This document shows, piece by piece, positions 21,836 to 32,235 of a DNA stretch of 64,000 nucleotides. The DNA is from Nectonema munidae (Eukaryota > Nematomorpha > Nectonematoida > Nectonematidae). The stretch covers positions 124,001 through 188,000 of the forward strand of contig JAUIRK010001047.1 in NCBI GenBank assembly GCA_030549495.1, read 5' to 3'. The position numbers and the translations under genes are program-made. Position 1 is the stretch's first letter. Each line of letters starts with the position of its first letter. The notes beneath the pieces are model-generated. The model made no database searches. It saw only the letters and a list, made by a program, of their open reading frames with translations, and was not told the DNA's origin.

Positions 21836-22960
21836 CAATTGTTCCCTCTGTTCTCTAAAAGCTAGAACATTTGCGAGATTACGTGAATCATGAAAATGAT
21901 GAAAATTTCGAAGTCGTTGGAACTTTTTGCCATATTAAGTATAATAAAATCAATGCCTTTAGGCATTTAAAAAGAAAACAAGCGTTTTTTTAATTTAAAT
22001 TTATCTAGAAAAGGCATGCAAACGAATGAAGAGTTTGTTAGTGAACATTATTCAGAACAATTATTTGAGAATAATACATCTTTAGCAACAAATGATAGTG
22101 ATCTAATCAATGAAACACCAACAGATTTTTGCAGAACTTCAGAGAGTTCCGAAATCTTACTAAGTGTTTTTCTCAAGATCAAAGAGCATCATAAATTACC
22201 AATAAATGTAGTATAGATAAAAACTTGCAGTTTTCTTTAATTTCTTCATTAATTGATAAAAATTAAATCATGAATTTAGGAAAAGAATACGAATCCGAAT
22301 ATTTAATCAAAGATTGTGTTAACCGGTTATTGACCACAGTCGACTTTACAAAAATGTGAATCGTCTGCGTTTATTAATGCTTTTAAATACAAATCTTCTT
22401 TATACGAGATATATTTACGGGCAATGTTCCTATTTTGGAACATAAGTAATTTCATCTTCGTCTGCTTTTTTCAATGACTTTGAATATAAATCGTCTGCGT
22501 TTTTTTAGATATCGTCTGCTTTGCTTGGCCTTAAATGGGTTGACGGATTAAATAAATGGTAAGTGAATGTCTTTTAAGAGATGTGGATGAAATATCATGT
22601 TTACCCAATTTTATTTGCATGGATTTTTGTTTAGTTGAAAATAACAAGCTTGGACATTTAATGTGTACTAAAATGATAACAAAATGTTTCAAACGTCATT
22701 ATTATGGCTACGTTCTTGAAAAATCTGTTGAAAAAGAAGTATTTTCTCTTGATAATTTAATTTTACCAAAATATTTAGTCTTCAATCTTTAATGCTTATT
22801 AAAATTTTGATATTTTCGATTAGCTTTTCTTTTTTTAAATAGGAAAAGTCAATGAAATATTCAATATCGTCAACTTTTGGAAACTATAAAAGAATCTTTG
22901 AAAATAGAAGAAAATGAATTAGATATTAAATATTATGATACTGATTTCAATGAGTAACCT
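21836..22960 (+). pseudogene. Zinc-finger-type gene remnant, unrecognised transposon-like family
   Basis: The frame at 21836 begins FNCSLCSLKARTFARLREYV, with a C..C finger half and, farther on, TFCHIKYNKINAFRHLKRK. It continues in the frame 22016-22216 (ILLSVFLKIKEHHKLPINVV), broken frames around 22300-22500 with FKYKSSLYEIYLRAMF, and the frame 22556-22792 (HYYGYVLEKSVEKEVFSLDN, LPKYLVFN). The order C2H2-like fingers, LLKLKE..LP helix, then a ..YK..Y...F block is one I associate with a common uncharacterised repetitive gene family in fish and invertebrates. No catalytic domain is recognised. Possible short introns are not resolved. Confidence 0.4.
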
Positions 22961-23269
22961 CGACTTCGAAATTGAAAGTTGGACAGAAGTTGAAAATTAT
23001 AGTTCTGATAAAGATAAAAGTTTCCATGAAAAGTGAAGACTACAATGAAAAAAAAGATATTCCTTTCCCGCTCGTTCGTTCCTGGATGTTGATCAAGAAA
23101 ATGAGTAAATTTTATATTATTCAGCTAACTTTTAATACTACTATATTTGTTTTCGTCATGCGACACACACAAGCAAGCTCGTAAGTCGTTTTCGATAGGA
23201 TTAGTAAAAATACTTGATAACTTATTAAATGAAACTAATGTGCCTTGCTACATTGAAACTGTAAAATTA

Positions 23270-23530
23270 CTTTATAGCTAGTAGAATAATAGTAGTAATA
23301 TTCACTATGACTCTAGGGAAAATACTAGAAAGTTACTAGAGGAAAACTAGTCATTTTTATTTTAACTATAGTAAAGTTATTTCATAGCTAGTAAAGTAAA
23401 AATAGTGAATTTTACTATGACTAGTAAACATACTAGTGTGTTACTAGAAGAAAAATGTAAATTTTACTATTACTGTAGTAATTCTAAGGACAGTAAATTT
23501 ACTATATAATTCTAGTAAGCATAATAAGTT
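23270..23530. repeat. ACTAG/AGTAA-rich irregular repeat tract
   Basis: About 250 bp is dominated by the words ACTAG, CTAGTAA, TAGTAAA and their reverse complements at irregular spacing (for example 23278-23300, 23326-23350, 23380-23410, 23420-23450, 23505-23520). It is non-coding, and no ends or strict period were found. Confidence 0.6.
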
Positions 23531-23663
23531 TTTTTTGTGAGTGTTTGGGTTTTTTAAATGTGAGTTGATGTAGTGTGAGAAGTCGTTGGGTTTGGATATT
23601 GCAATGTTGACTCTATGACGATAATAATAATAAGAGAGTTTAGGGCATTGAGGAGGTTCGGAT

Positions 23664-24628
23664 ATGAAAGTAGTTCGTAGAAATTGGATGGAGGGCGATT
23701 ACTGTATATTTGTTCACGTTCTTAGTAGTCAGCACGAAAGTGTTGAAATAAAAGACAACCAAAAAAAGACGCCAGAAAGTATTGACTACTTCCGCACTAC
23801 TAAGTATGGTGTTGATATCTTAGATCGGTTCCTGGTCAAAACGGCCAAAAACCAAAACGGCCAAAACCAAAACGGCCAAAAACCAAAACGGCCAAAACCA
23901 AAACGGCAAAAAACCAAAACGGCTAAAACCAAAACGGCAAAAAAAACCAAAACGGCCAAAAACTTTTGGGCATTTTTTCACTTCTACTTTAGTGAATTGC
24001 ATAGCTGATAATGAAAGTTAACATCTAAACAACACAACTTTTAAATAGCAAAGCAAACAAATTTTACAACTTCTAATGATTGTAATAGTTACCAAACAAT
24101 AAATTTTTTGATATGTCTTTTTGGCCGTTTTGGTTTTCGCCGTTTTGGTTTTTGGCCGTTTTGGTTTTGGCCATTTTGGTTTTTGGTCGTTTTGGTTTTG
24201 GCTGTTTTGGTTTTTGGCCGTTTTGGTTTTGGTCGTTTTGGTTTTTGGCCGTTTTCACCAGGCACCCTTAGATCAAATGGCTCGATTATACAGTGTTAAA
24301 TTTTCTTCGAGAAGATGGCCAATCCATACCTTCTATAATATTTTAGACTTGGCTGCAATAAATTCATGCATTTTGTACAAAGAAGTAACTGGAGAAAAAA
24401 TTTCGAGAAAATTGTTTCTACAAAAACTTGCAGAAGAGTTGATTGATGAACATGTCAAACAAAAAAGTACGCATTAGCGAAACTGAAACAGAAATCAATA
24501 GGAAAAAGTGTCGATTGAAAACAAACTTCGATCGAAATAAAACTATGATGAAATGTTATCATTGCTCTGGATTCCTATGTGCAAAGTGTGCAAAAATATC
24601 AAAGGTAACTTGTAAAATATGTAAATAA
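23664..24628 (+). pseudogene. piggyBac transposase 3' half, disrupted
   Basis: Visible parts: FVHVLSSQHESVEI; PESIDYFRTTKYGVDILD, equivalent to the conserved P.II..YN.TK.GVD.LDQ with the third catalytic Asp; then, after the inserted foldback element (23827-24266), QMARLYSVKFSSRRWPIHTF and YNILDLAAINSCILY, the usual post-catalytic helices. Next comes KLAEELIDEHVKQK, and last, in another frame (24443-24628), the C-terminal Cys-rich finger CYHCSGFLCAKCAKIS ending CKICK. The frameshift before the finger and the missing N-terminal half make it dead even without the insertion. The insertion lies exactly in the GVDILD|Q motif. Confidence 0.9.
23827..24266. mobile_element. 440-bp foldback element made of AAAACGGCC repeats
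   Basis: It is flanked by a perfect 8-bp target duplication CTTAGATC (23819-23826 and 24267-24274); removing one copy and the element restores the piggyBac GVDILDQM frame. The ends GGTTCCTGGTCAAAACGGCC and (inverted) GGTGCCTGGTGAAAACGGCC match at 18 of 20. Both arms are tandem 15-16-bp units AAAACGGCCAAAA(A)CC: left arm about 23839-23960, right arm (inverted) about 24120-24254. A unique AT-rich spacer of about 160 bp lies between. It encodes nothing. The 8-bp duplication fits hAT- or P-type mobilisation. Confidence 0.93.
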
Positions 24629-24810
24629 ATTTTCTACACTTTTCAAATTTGTTTTCACTTAAATATATAAATTAATAAATATATACATATTGTCATATTT
24701 CTGAAAAATTTCATGTGTAAGAAGGAAAAATTTCAAGTAAAAATTGAGGGTCAATTTGACCCCTTCTGGGCGTCAAAGGTTGGTACAAGTTGTGGGCGTT
24801 CTAGTGTTAA

Positions 24811-25144
24811 CACGTGTTAGGTTCGCCATCACTATTCTAGGGTATAGGATTAATCCAAAGAGCAAAAATTACCAAGATATTTCCCTTAAAATAAAATATG
24901 CTTTTGATTATGATTGTGATGATAAAATATATTTTCTAACTTTACCTATTCCAACTAAAAGTGTTAATTATATAGAGGTAGATCTAATAAACAATGAAAA
25001 CATAACTTACAAGCAACTAAACAAAAAATGATATTTTTTTTCATTGATGATCTTGCAGAAAATTAAAGCTTACTTCCAGTCCAGGAAAGAAAAAGTAAAA
25101 AACATCCAGCCAGAAAAAAAGGTTTGGATAATAATTTCAAGAGT
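24811..25144 (+). other. Coding-like frame of unknown origin beside piggyBac B
   Basis: The frame 24744-25031 is outside the transposon from 24811 on and has non-repetitive protein-like sequence (ISLKIKYAFDYDCDDKIYFL, PIPTKSVNYIEVDLIN). It stops at 25029-25031. No family is recognised. It may be an exon of a lost gene or chance. Confidence 0.25.
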
Positions 25145-26224
25145 ACTAAAATGAAATGAAGAGAGTACAAGCGCTTCTTTTCCCCGCCTATCTCAATCAC
25201 TTACTATTTAGTAGGCTTGGTTTTTTTCTCACTTGCCCTAAATCAATCAAATTATTTAGAGTGAGCTAAATAATAAATTAATTTATTCATTGAAATATTG
25301 TAAAAAAGCAAAAGATATTTTGTGTAGTATGAAATGTAAGATTTATATATGAATGTAAAGTAATGAACTTCGAATATTCGTTAATATTATGTTGCGCGAA
25401 TATTAGTCAAAAAAGAGCTTTTGGAAATGTGTAGTGATCGAAAAATGTCACAAATCAAGGTTCTCTGGCGGATCACAAATACCGACTTTCTTTCGTATTT
25501 GATATTTTGTGTTAAAAGTTTTAAATTTAAAAAATTATTCAATCCATTTTTAATAATGTGAAATAATATTTTTTTACATTTTCCAATACACAATTAAATT
25601 ATAAAGAAATTTTAATGAATTAGAGGAAACAGTATACAGTGATGATCTTCTAATCGGACACTTAATAATTATTCGACACTTTTTTCAGTGAATAATAAGA
25701 TTTATTGTTTTTTTTGTATTTTTAAAAATATTTTTAATGCGACATTTCTTTATCTTTCTGTAACTGCAGATGTTGGATTAACCAATCATCACGCTTAAAA
25801 ATCTAGAATTAAAAAGTTCTTTGATTTATTTTCCCGAAAGGTTCAGTATTATTTTTGAAAACACAATCTCAAAAAAGTGGAAAGAAAGTAACTATTAATT
25901 TGGTCGAATAATTTAAAAATGTTCTTCTCCTTTAATTTCATTTTTATACAAGCGATCGAAAATGGATCTTCCATGTTTTCATAACTTTAAGAATATAATA
26001 GCATATATAATGATGTTAAAAAATCGTTCATACGCCTTCTAGATTTTCTCGGATTATATGTCTTCATCTTAGTAACGTTTATGGAATGCAAAAGTCCAAC
26101 TTCTTGTTCACTCTATGTTAAAAACATCAAACGTTTATTTACGTATTTATTTAAATATACAAGTGTGTTGAAGCGCAATGACCATCTGCTTTATGCTAAA
26201 TTAATCCCCAACTATACCATACAT
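25145..26224. other. Intergenic, nothing recognised
   Basis: AT-rich sequence without supported frames or structured repeats. Confidence 0.5.
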
Positions 26225-26545
26225 CAGGGGTGGGCAAAATCGCATTAAAGCAAATATTCCAGAAAATTAATAAAATTGCATGAAAAACAAAAGTATTGCA
26301 ATAACTTAATTAAACTTAATTTTCCTTCATTATTTTCTTTTTTTTCTTATTTGGTAGATTTCCCCATAATGAGCAGTTGAAAAGAATCTAAAAAGCGAAA
26401 ATTTGTGGATGAATGTCGTGTATTAAAAAAGAATGGACAGAAAAGTATTTCTTTACTGACGTTGGAGTTAAAGCTATATATGTTTGATTTGTCATGAAAG
26501 CGTTGCTGTGTTCAAGGATGCAGATACTACATTTTTACAGTGTAT
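26225..26545 (+). mobile_element. hAT 5' fragment with BED-type finger
   Basis: The element starts CAGGGGTGGGCAAAA at 26225, a common hAT terminus. About 150 bp in, a broken frame reads KKRKFVDECRVLKKEWTEKY, FFTDVGVKA and (shifted) CLICHESVAVFKDADT, the N-terminal BED zinc-finger region of GTF2IRD2/SCAND3-like hAT transposases. One frameshift lies inside the finger. Nothing recognisable follows beyond about 26545, so it is a 5' fragment. Confidence 0.75.
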
Positions 26546-27985
26546 ATTCTGAAATTATTAGTTCAGTCAAAAGTCAAGATCATAATTCTAATTGATATAT
26601 ACTAAACAAAAATGAAATCTCTTCAAAGATATCATTTCTCTAGCTCAATTTCTAAAAAATATCAGTAAAAATAAAAAGTGAATATTAGTTAGTCCACTCT
26701 GAATTCAACAAAAATTTTTAACTAAAATGGCAATTTGAGACTTTATGTCCATTATTTCAGTACAAATAGTAGATGAATGAGGGGAGATTGAATAGTGAAG
26801 TTTTACCTGTTCTGAATTGAAACTAGAAAAGTAATTTTTTAAGGTTTCCTCATTCTTTAAGTGAATTTAAGAATGTACCTGGAATGCGTTTATATTAGGC
26901 ATGAAAGGAATTCCCCTTCAAGGTATTTAATCAGACTCATAGTGACGATAACCGTCATTTCCCAAGATAAAACTTATATTTTCAGATAATGCTGGTGTGG
27001 TTGAGTATCATCAGCTCACAAGTTATCAAAGACACACATAAATACAAACATACGCTTTGAGAGAGAGAGAGAGACCCACACAAGGATAGCCCTCACAAAA
27101 ATGTCTTTGAAAAGATTCCAAGCTTTAGCTTCCGTTTCGTGGAGCACTACATCAAATTTGACATCTTGTATACGTTTCCGAACTTGTAGTGATACAAAAA
27201 TACCTTGTTTCACTTTTGCATAGTTTATTTTAGGAAACTTTGATTCAATTACAAGAAGGGAGAGTTATCTATATTCAATGCTTTCACAGACTATTTTTAA
27301 TAATGTGAAAATAAGGAAATATAATGTATTCTTTTCTAGCAAAAAAGTTTGTTAATAAAATTATGGGATTATACATGAAATTAGGGTTACGCGTTTGCAA
27401 GCCGTTTCTGTAATCATTATGGTAACTCTAAATATTTGAAAATTTTCAGATCATTTTAATCAATTGAAGATTAAAATATTAACTAATGAGATAAAGGTTT
27501 AAAAAATTTTGATTTACAATGGAGGAGCTTCTTCTTCAGGGTGAAAATGTTTTTTGAAAATCTCAATACTAGATTTTTACACCATCTAGTTCATTGAAAA
27601 AGGGTATATCTTCAGTGTAGACAAGTTAGATACATGTTTCTTAAAACTAGATAGCTTTTCAAAGGACTACTATATTTGCCATATAAAAACAATTTATTAA
27701 ACAAAATATTATTTCATTTTTCTTATGATCACGCCTCATTTCATTATGCCTTCAGTTCCCTTACTTTTCCCATACTCAAATATTTGTACTATAATAAATA
27801 ACGAGGAAAAGCTTAACAAATGATTTTTTGCAAAAAAACTGATTTTTACCAATACGATTGACACTTTCACAAGATTTTTACACTATAATGTCCAAAAAAA
27901 ACTACAGAAATGAAAAGAATGGACGATATTGTTTTAAAAAAATTATTTTAAATTTGAAGGATATTTTTAGTGAGGATTTTATCCT
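26546..27985. other. Intergenic with a short GA microsatellite
   Basis: A (GA)8 run lies at about 27059-27074. A 65-codon minus-strand frame at 27016-27213 reads across it and is not convincing. Nothing else is recognised. Confidence 0.5.
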
Positions 27986-27989
27986 CAAT

Positions 27990-29060
27990 CATAATTTTAA
28001 TTGTGATTTTCAATCAAAATGAGTTTTTTGATTTTAGTTTTTTAAGAAAATAGATTTTTTTTTTCAAATTTAATTTTTTCCGAAATGTCAAAATTGATTG
28101 ATTATCCCACACATTTTTGCACACTAATTGCGAAAGCTAAGTCATGAAATGAACTCATAATCATAATAAAAATATATATATTAAAAATACGAAAGTATGC
28201 CTATGACATAATTTTCAGGCATACATCAAAAATTCTAATTTATAATTTGATACATTTTTCCAATGTAATGGTCAAAACTTAGCCAAAAATGGTTACAGCG
28301 GTCAATTTAGTCTAAAAAATATTTTAATTTAAATATGAATAAAAGTTTTTGAAGAAAGTTTTAAGGAGAAATTAACAAATTTGGTTTACAATCTCCACAC
28401 ATACAAGTATTTTCGCTCCATATTAACGAAAACACAATCGAAAAGTGAAATCAGCATGGCTATCAAGTTTAAAAAATACATTTTATTGAAAATATAAATA
28501 ATATTCTAGTAAATAATTTTTAATCCACAACCAAAAATATGATTGACATTTTCACACACTAATTACTAAAAATGTGTCGAGAAATAAAATCAGCATGTTT
28601 TGCATTTTATTTAAAATGTTAATAAATGTTTTGGAGAACTTTTCTCACTCGTAAACCACAAATTTGATTTTTAGTCAAAATCTTAATTTCTAAAACTGAC
28701 TTGAAAAATGAAATCAGAATCGTCTATTTCGTATAAAAAATATATTATGTTAACATTTTAGTTAATATTCTTTGAGAAATTTTTAGACGTGAAACGAAAA
28801 ATGGATCGACAGTTTTACATATTTTGACAAGCTAATTGCGAAAAATGACTCCTCAATTTAAATCGGCATAACTTTCTTTAAAATTTAATTAATATTCTTG
28901 GAGAAAATTCTCAGACATAAACCCCAAAATTGATTACACTTTCAAACATTTTGACAACCTAATTGCAAAAAATGAAACCGGAATTTAAATCGGCTTGCTT
29001 AATTTAATATATAAATATCTATTTTGTAATTTGAATAATTAAAAAATAATAAATTATTGG
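27990..29060. repeat. Diverged tandem array related to array B of the TTAA element
   Basis: Units share the layout of array B: (A)GTATAAAAAATATAT, a GGAGAAaTTTTTAGACGTAAACC core, a ttGATTGACATTTTCA block, then GAAATCAGCAT. The cores lie near 28528, 28651, 28786 and 28913, a period of about 125-135 bp. Both ends fade into AT-rich DNA, and no TTAA-flanked terminal repeats were found. Confidence 0.75.
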
Positions 29061-29850
29061 ACACAATGCGAGGATTCATTGACAAGAGTTGACATAGGGA
29101 GGGAGAGGGGATGAAAAAAGGTGACATCAACAGCGATTTAAAAAATCGTCAAAAAATAGTTAAATTTTGTTAGAAGTCAAAAAAATAGACTAAAATTAAA
29201 TAATTTTCAAAAAGTTAAATTGTTAAAATAAAATTAGTGACATTTGAATTACATCACTATATTTGCATATGGGATCACACATCCCTAAACGAATCATCCT
29301 CTTCTCTTAAATTGCTGTTTCTTAGAGAGTTGAGCCATTGAAGCACATTGAGTTTGCATATTTATATATTATATGGCAGAGTATATATTTATTTTGATAG
29401 AGTTTAATATGCTGATTTCAAATTTATTATTCAATTTTATTGAATCGAAATATTTCTTTATTTTTTTCAAGGTTAAATTTGAAAAAATTGCCATTTTTCA
29501 ATTTGAAAGCGTAAAAAAATATTTTAATAATTTTGCTATGGCAGTTGTGAATTTTAACAAGCAACTTGCTTCACTTTTCTCCGAAGAAAACGTTGTTTGG
29601 TTTCGTAAGATGATAAAGCTAAAGTACCTTTAGGTTTATCTGTTTCAAAAAACAAATTTTTATTTTGATGCATTTGGAATATAAAATATTACTTCCAGAT
29701 CATGATTTAAAATTTTAGAACTTTAAAGGATCAAAAGCTGACAATAGAAACTAGAGATCATTAATGTGATACAAGAAGCCCAATCGATCAACTAGAACTT
29801 TTAAAAATGCAAAATTGTTCTGTTAGATATTAAAAAAATTTGAAACGCCT
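29061..29850. other. Intergenic; one unassigned 86-codon frame
   Basis: The frame 29373-29633 (+) is Phe/Ile/Lys-rich and probably chance in AT-rich DNA. Nothing else is recognised. Confidence 0.4.
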
Positions 29851-30025
29851 AATTGTCTTGAGGCCGAATTGTCCTAAGGCCGAATTGTCTTGAAGCCAAA
29901 TTGTCTTGAGGCTGAATTGTCTTGAGGCCAAATTGTCTTGAAGCTGAATTGTCCTGAGACCAAATTGTCCTGAGGCCAACTTGTCTTGAGGCCAAATTGT
30001 CCTGAGGCTGAATTGTCCCGGAACC
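29851..30025 (-). repeat. 16-bp minisatellite AATTGTCYTGAGGCCR with GGTTCC terminus
   Basis: There are ten consecutive units of exactly 16 bp (29851-30010) and a partial unit ending in CCCGGAACC at 30017-30025. Read on the minus strand it starts GGTTCCGGGACAATTCAGCC. That aligns with the start of the foldback element at 23827 (GGTTCCTGGTCAAAACGGCC): same terminal hexamer, same GG at positions 8-9 and same spacing to GCC. Only one arm is present. Confidence 0.88.
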
Positions 30026-30540
30026 CATACAGGCAGAATAGGGAAGAGGAACCTTCTCTCCTGCGGAGTGGAGCCAGCGGATGAGGAATAGAGTGATCGT
30101 AATGCATGAAGAGAAACATCTTCCTACTGCTCAACAGCATTCAACTTCCCCATTTCCGCTGGAATTATAAGCTATAGATGTTGTGTGGGACATATTATTG
30201 TTCAAGAAATACATCTTTATATTATGGCATACAAATACCTGCGCATTATCTGTGTGCATATAATATCAGGTGTCCAAAATATATAAAAAAAAGTTGAGTG
30301 AGCGAATTATTACACTTTGATACGTGCAATCCTAATATGATAAAATTTAGACCTGAAAACCTATGTAAAACTAGAATATTCATCTACTATCATTAATATA
30401 TATTTAAACTATGAACAAGACCTTTGAAATCAATATTTAAATTTTGAAATGGTTTCTGTGCATTATTTATATAATGTAGATTACTAGAGGTATAAAAACA
30501 TGGATTTCACTTGAGAAGAATTTTTACACTTTGACACATA
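30026..30540. other. Intergenic, nothing recognised
   Basis: A slightly GC-richer block (30026-30160) follows the minisatellite and may be the flank of the same insertion. No gene is called. Confidence 0.4.
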
Positions 30541-30816
30541 ATTTTGATTTCTAGAACTGAAAAAGGCAAGTTTTTACTTCTTACAAAGTCAGTTAAACGA
30601 CTTACTCCTGGATGTCCCAAATCAAAATGCAGATTTTGTAAAAAAAAATTGTATTTAAACTTGCGGAATGAGCACGGGAAAGGGTATCACAACAAAATTT
30701 GTCTTACCTTCTCTATAAATAACGTCAAAATAAGAACAAGATATTTCTATACGCTATCTTCCAATTTTACTGTTTTTAATTTGATTACGATATTTTTTGC
30801 TAAATTTAAAATATAA
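30541..30816 (+). other. Frame with a Cys-rich segment, unknown
   Basis: The frame 30544-30816 contains KRLTPGCPKSKCRFCKKKLY and YHNKIC, a spacing (C-4-C-2-C..) that could coordinate zinc. A possible splice donor follows the Cys block. No family is recognised; it may be one exon of a transposon or host gene. Confidence 0.25.
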
Positions 30817-30829
30817 AGACCTCTGACAA

Positions 30830-31850
30830 ATGATCAACGTAAATTCCTTGCTCAAAAGTAAGTGCTACCATTTTCTAAGAGACTTTATAATAGCACAAGT
30901 TTCTTTCTCAATGGCCGGTAAGTTCCTTTCGCTTCTTTGAAACATGCGTGAAAAAAACGCTACAGGTCTACCGTTTTGGTTTAAGGAGGCTGAAATTGCC
31001 ACTTTGCTTCCAGCAGTTTTTATTGTAAAGTGTATATCATTATCTAAGGTCTGCCTTGTAACATCTGCCTATTGAAAAACCTCTTTTGCTTTTTTATCAA
31101 TGGGAAAAGTAGCTTTATTCATTGCTTCTAATAATGGGTGTATCAAGGCAAAAAATTTAGGTATCGAACCTGCATAATAGGCAAATAATCCAAGTATTCT
31201 CTTCAAAGCAGGCAGTGACCTCTCTTCAACGCTGGCAGGACATAGAACTATTAGGACCTGGTAACAGGTTAGTGCAGAAGAGGTTTTATACGTTTGGAAG
31301 ATATCAATGCAGTATTTAGAAATTTGAGACATATTTACGTTAAAAGTAAGCTTAGTTTTGGATACGGCATTAAAAAATCTTTTAAATTCTTTTCATGATC
31401 TTCTTAATCTATGCCCATTACTGTAACATTGTCAATATAAACAATAACCCCTTTCAATTTATTATTAAAAATAATACTATCTATTATTCTATGGAAAATC
31501 ATAACAGGATTTGTTAGTCCAAACGGTAGATTAGTGGAGTCGTAAAGTTTTCGCAAGTCTGAAATGCTGTATAAGATCGGTCTTTTGGTTCTAGATACAG
31601 TTGATGGTAGGCTGACGACAATACCAATCAAGTAAATTATAACGGTTTATGATACGCCTATAGTCTATGACCATTCTTTTCTTTTGAGGACACAAACAAC
31701 TAAAGGCTGTACAAGCCAAGAGGACCTAAACTCTTAATGGGTCCTTCAGCTAACAAAGGTTCGATCTCAGTTTGGATAAAAAGAGAATCCAGTACGGAAT
31801 ACTTAGAAGATTTATGTGCAATAGGATGACAATCTTTTGAAAGATCAGAA
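30830..31850 (-). mobile_element. LTR retrotransposon pol fragment (Ty3/gypsy-like), old and broken
   Basis: Read leftwards it shows reverse transcriptase (FGLTNPVMIFHRIID and VIVYIDNVTVMG, 31631-31404), the RT connection (LKRILGLFAYYA, HPLLEAMNKATFPIDKKAKE; 31332-31069) and RNase H-like sequence (to about 30840). No capsid, integrase or envelope part is recognised. The copy is a fragment with several breaks and looks old. Confidence 0.8.
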
Positions 31851-31985
31851 AAGGGAGAAACTGCACAAACGATGCAGAAGGATGTAATGTAGCCATTTTT
31901 CTTTTTGAATTGATTTTCTCAGCACAAGCATCATTGCTTGCATTTCTATATTTCGCATGTTTTACAATCTCCTTACTATTCATTG

Positions 31986-32030
31986 AGAAAATGTACATGG
32001 AGCACAACTTCTCTCCTACCTAGCCTCACA
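31986..32030 (-). repeat. LTR-like end, minus-strand copy
   Basis: This 45-bp segment is the inverse of 32191-32235 with one mismatch. In minus-strand reading it starts TGTGAGGCTAGG, the TG start usual for an LTR. It is probably an LTR relic of the element whose pol lies at 30830-31850. Confidence 0.55.
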
Positions 32031-32190
32031 CATTTGTCTTTTTGCATACGCCTCGTTTTATGCGTTTTTTCTACATATGGGTGAAGGGAGCAAAAAATGT
32101 GTTTTTTAAGGCGATGGTCAGGATACGGTTTTGTTGTTGGTAAAATTCATGAAGGTGGGGTCTTTGGATATATGGATAATGTAAAGATTG

Positions 32191-32235
32191 TGTGAGGCTA
32201 GGTAGGAGAGAAGTTGTCCTCCATGTACATTTTCT
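32191..32235 (+). repeat. LTR-like end, plus-strand copy
   Basis: TGTGAGGCTAGGTAGGAGAG begins the segment. It is the inverted partner of 31986-32030, separated by a 160-bp spacer. Confidence 0.55.

Larger units (their letters stand above)
23650..24806 (+). mobile_element. piggyBac transposon B (5'-truncated), split by a foldback element
   Basis: The transposase 3' half is at 23664-24628. The right end is GGGCGTTCTAGTG (24794-24806) before TTAA (24807-24810); reverse-complemented it reads CACTAGAACGCCC, the familiar piggyBac type of end. Just inside is the palindromic block GGGTCAATTTGACCCC (24749-24764). The left end is not found; the similarity begins abruptly at about 23650. Confidence 0.82.

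Noticed and set aside
23664-24477. Lys/Gln/Asn and Phe/Trp/Gly repeat polypeptides
   Set aside because: They are translations of the AAAACGGCC foldback arms on either strand.
30029-30140. Repetitive 'QFGLKTSWPQDN' polypeptide on the minus strand (29874-30140)
   Set aside because: It is a translation of the 16-bp minisatellite, not a protein.
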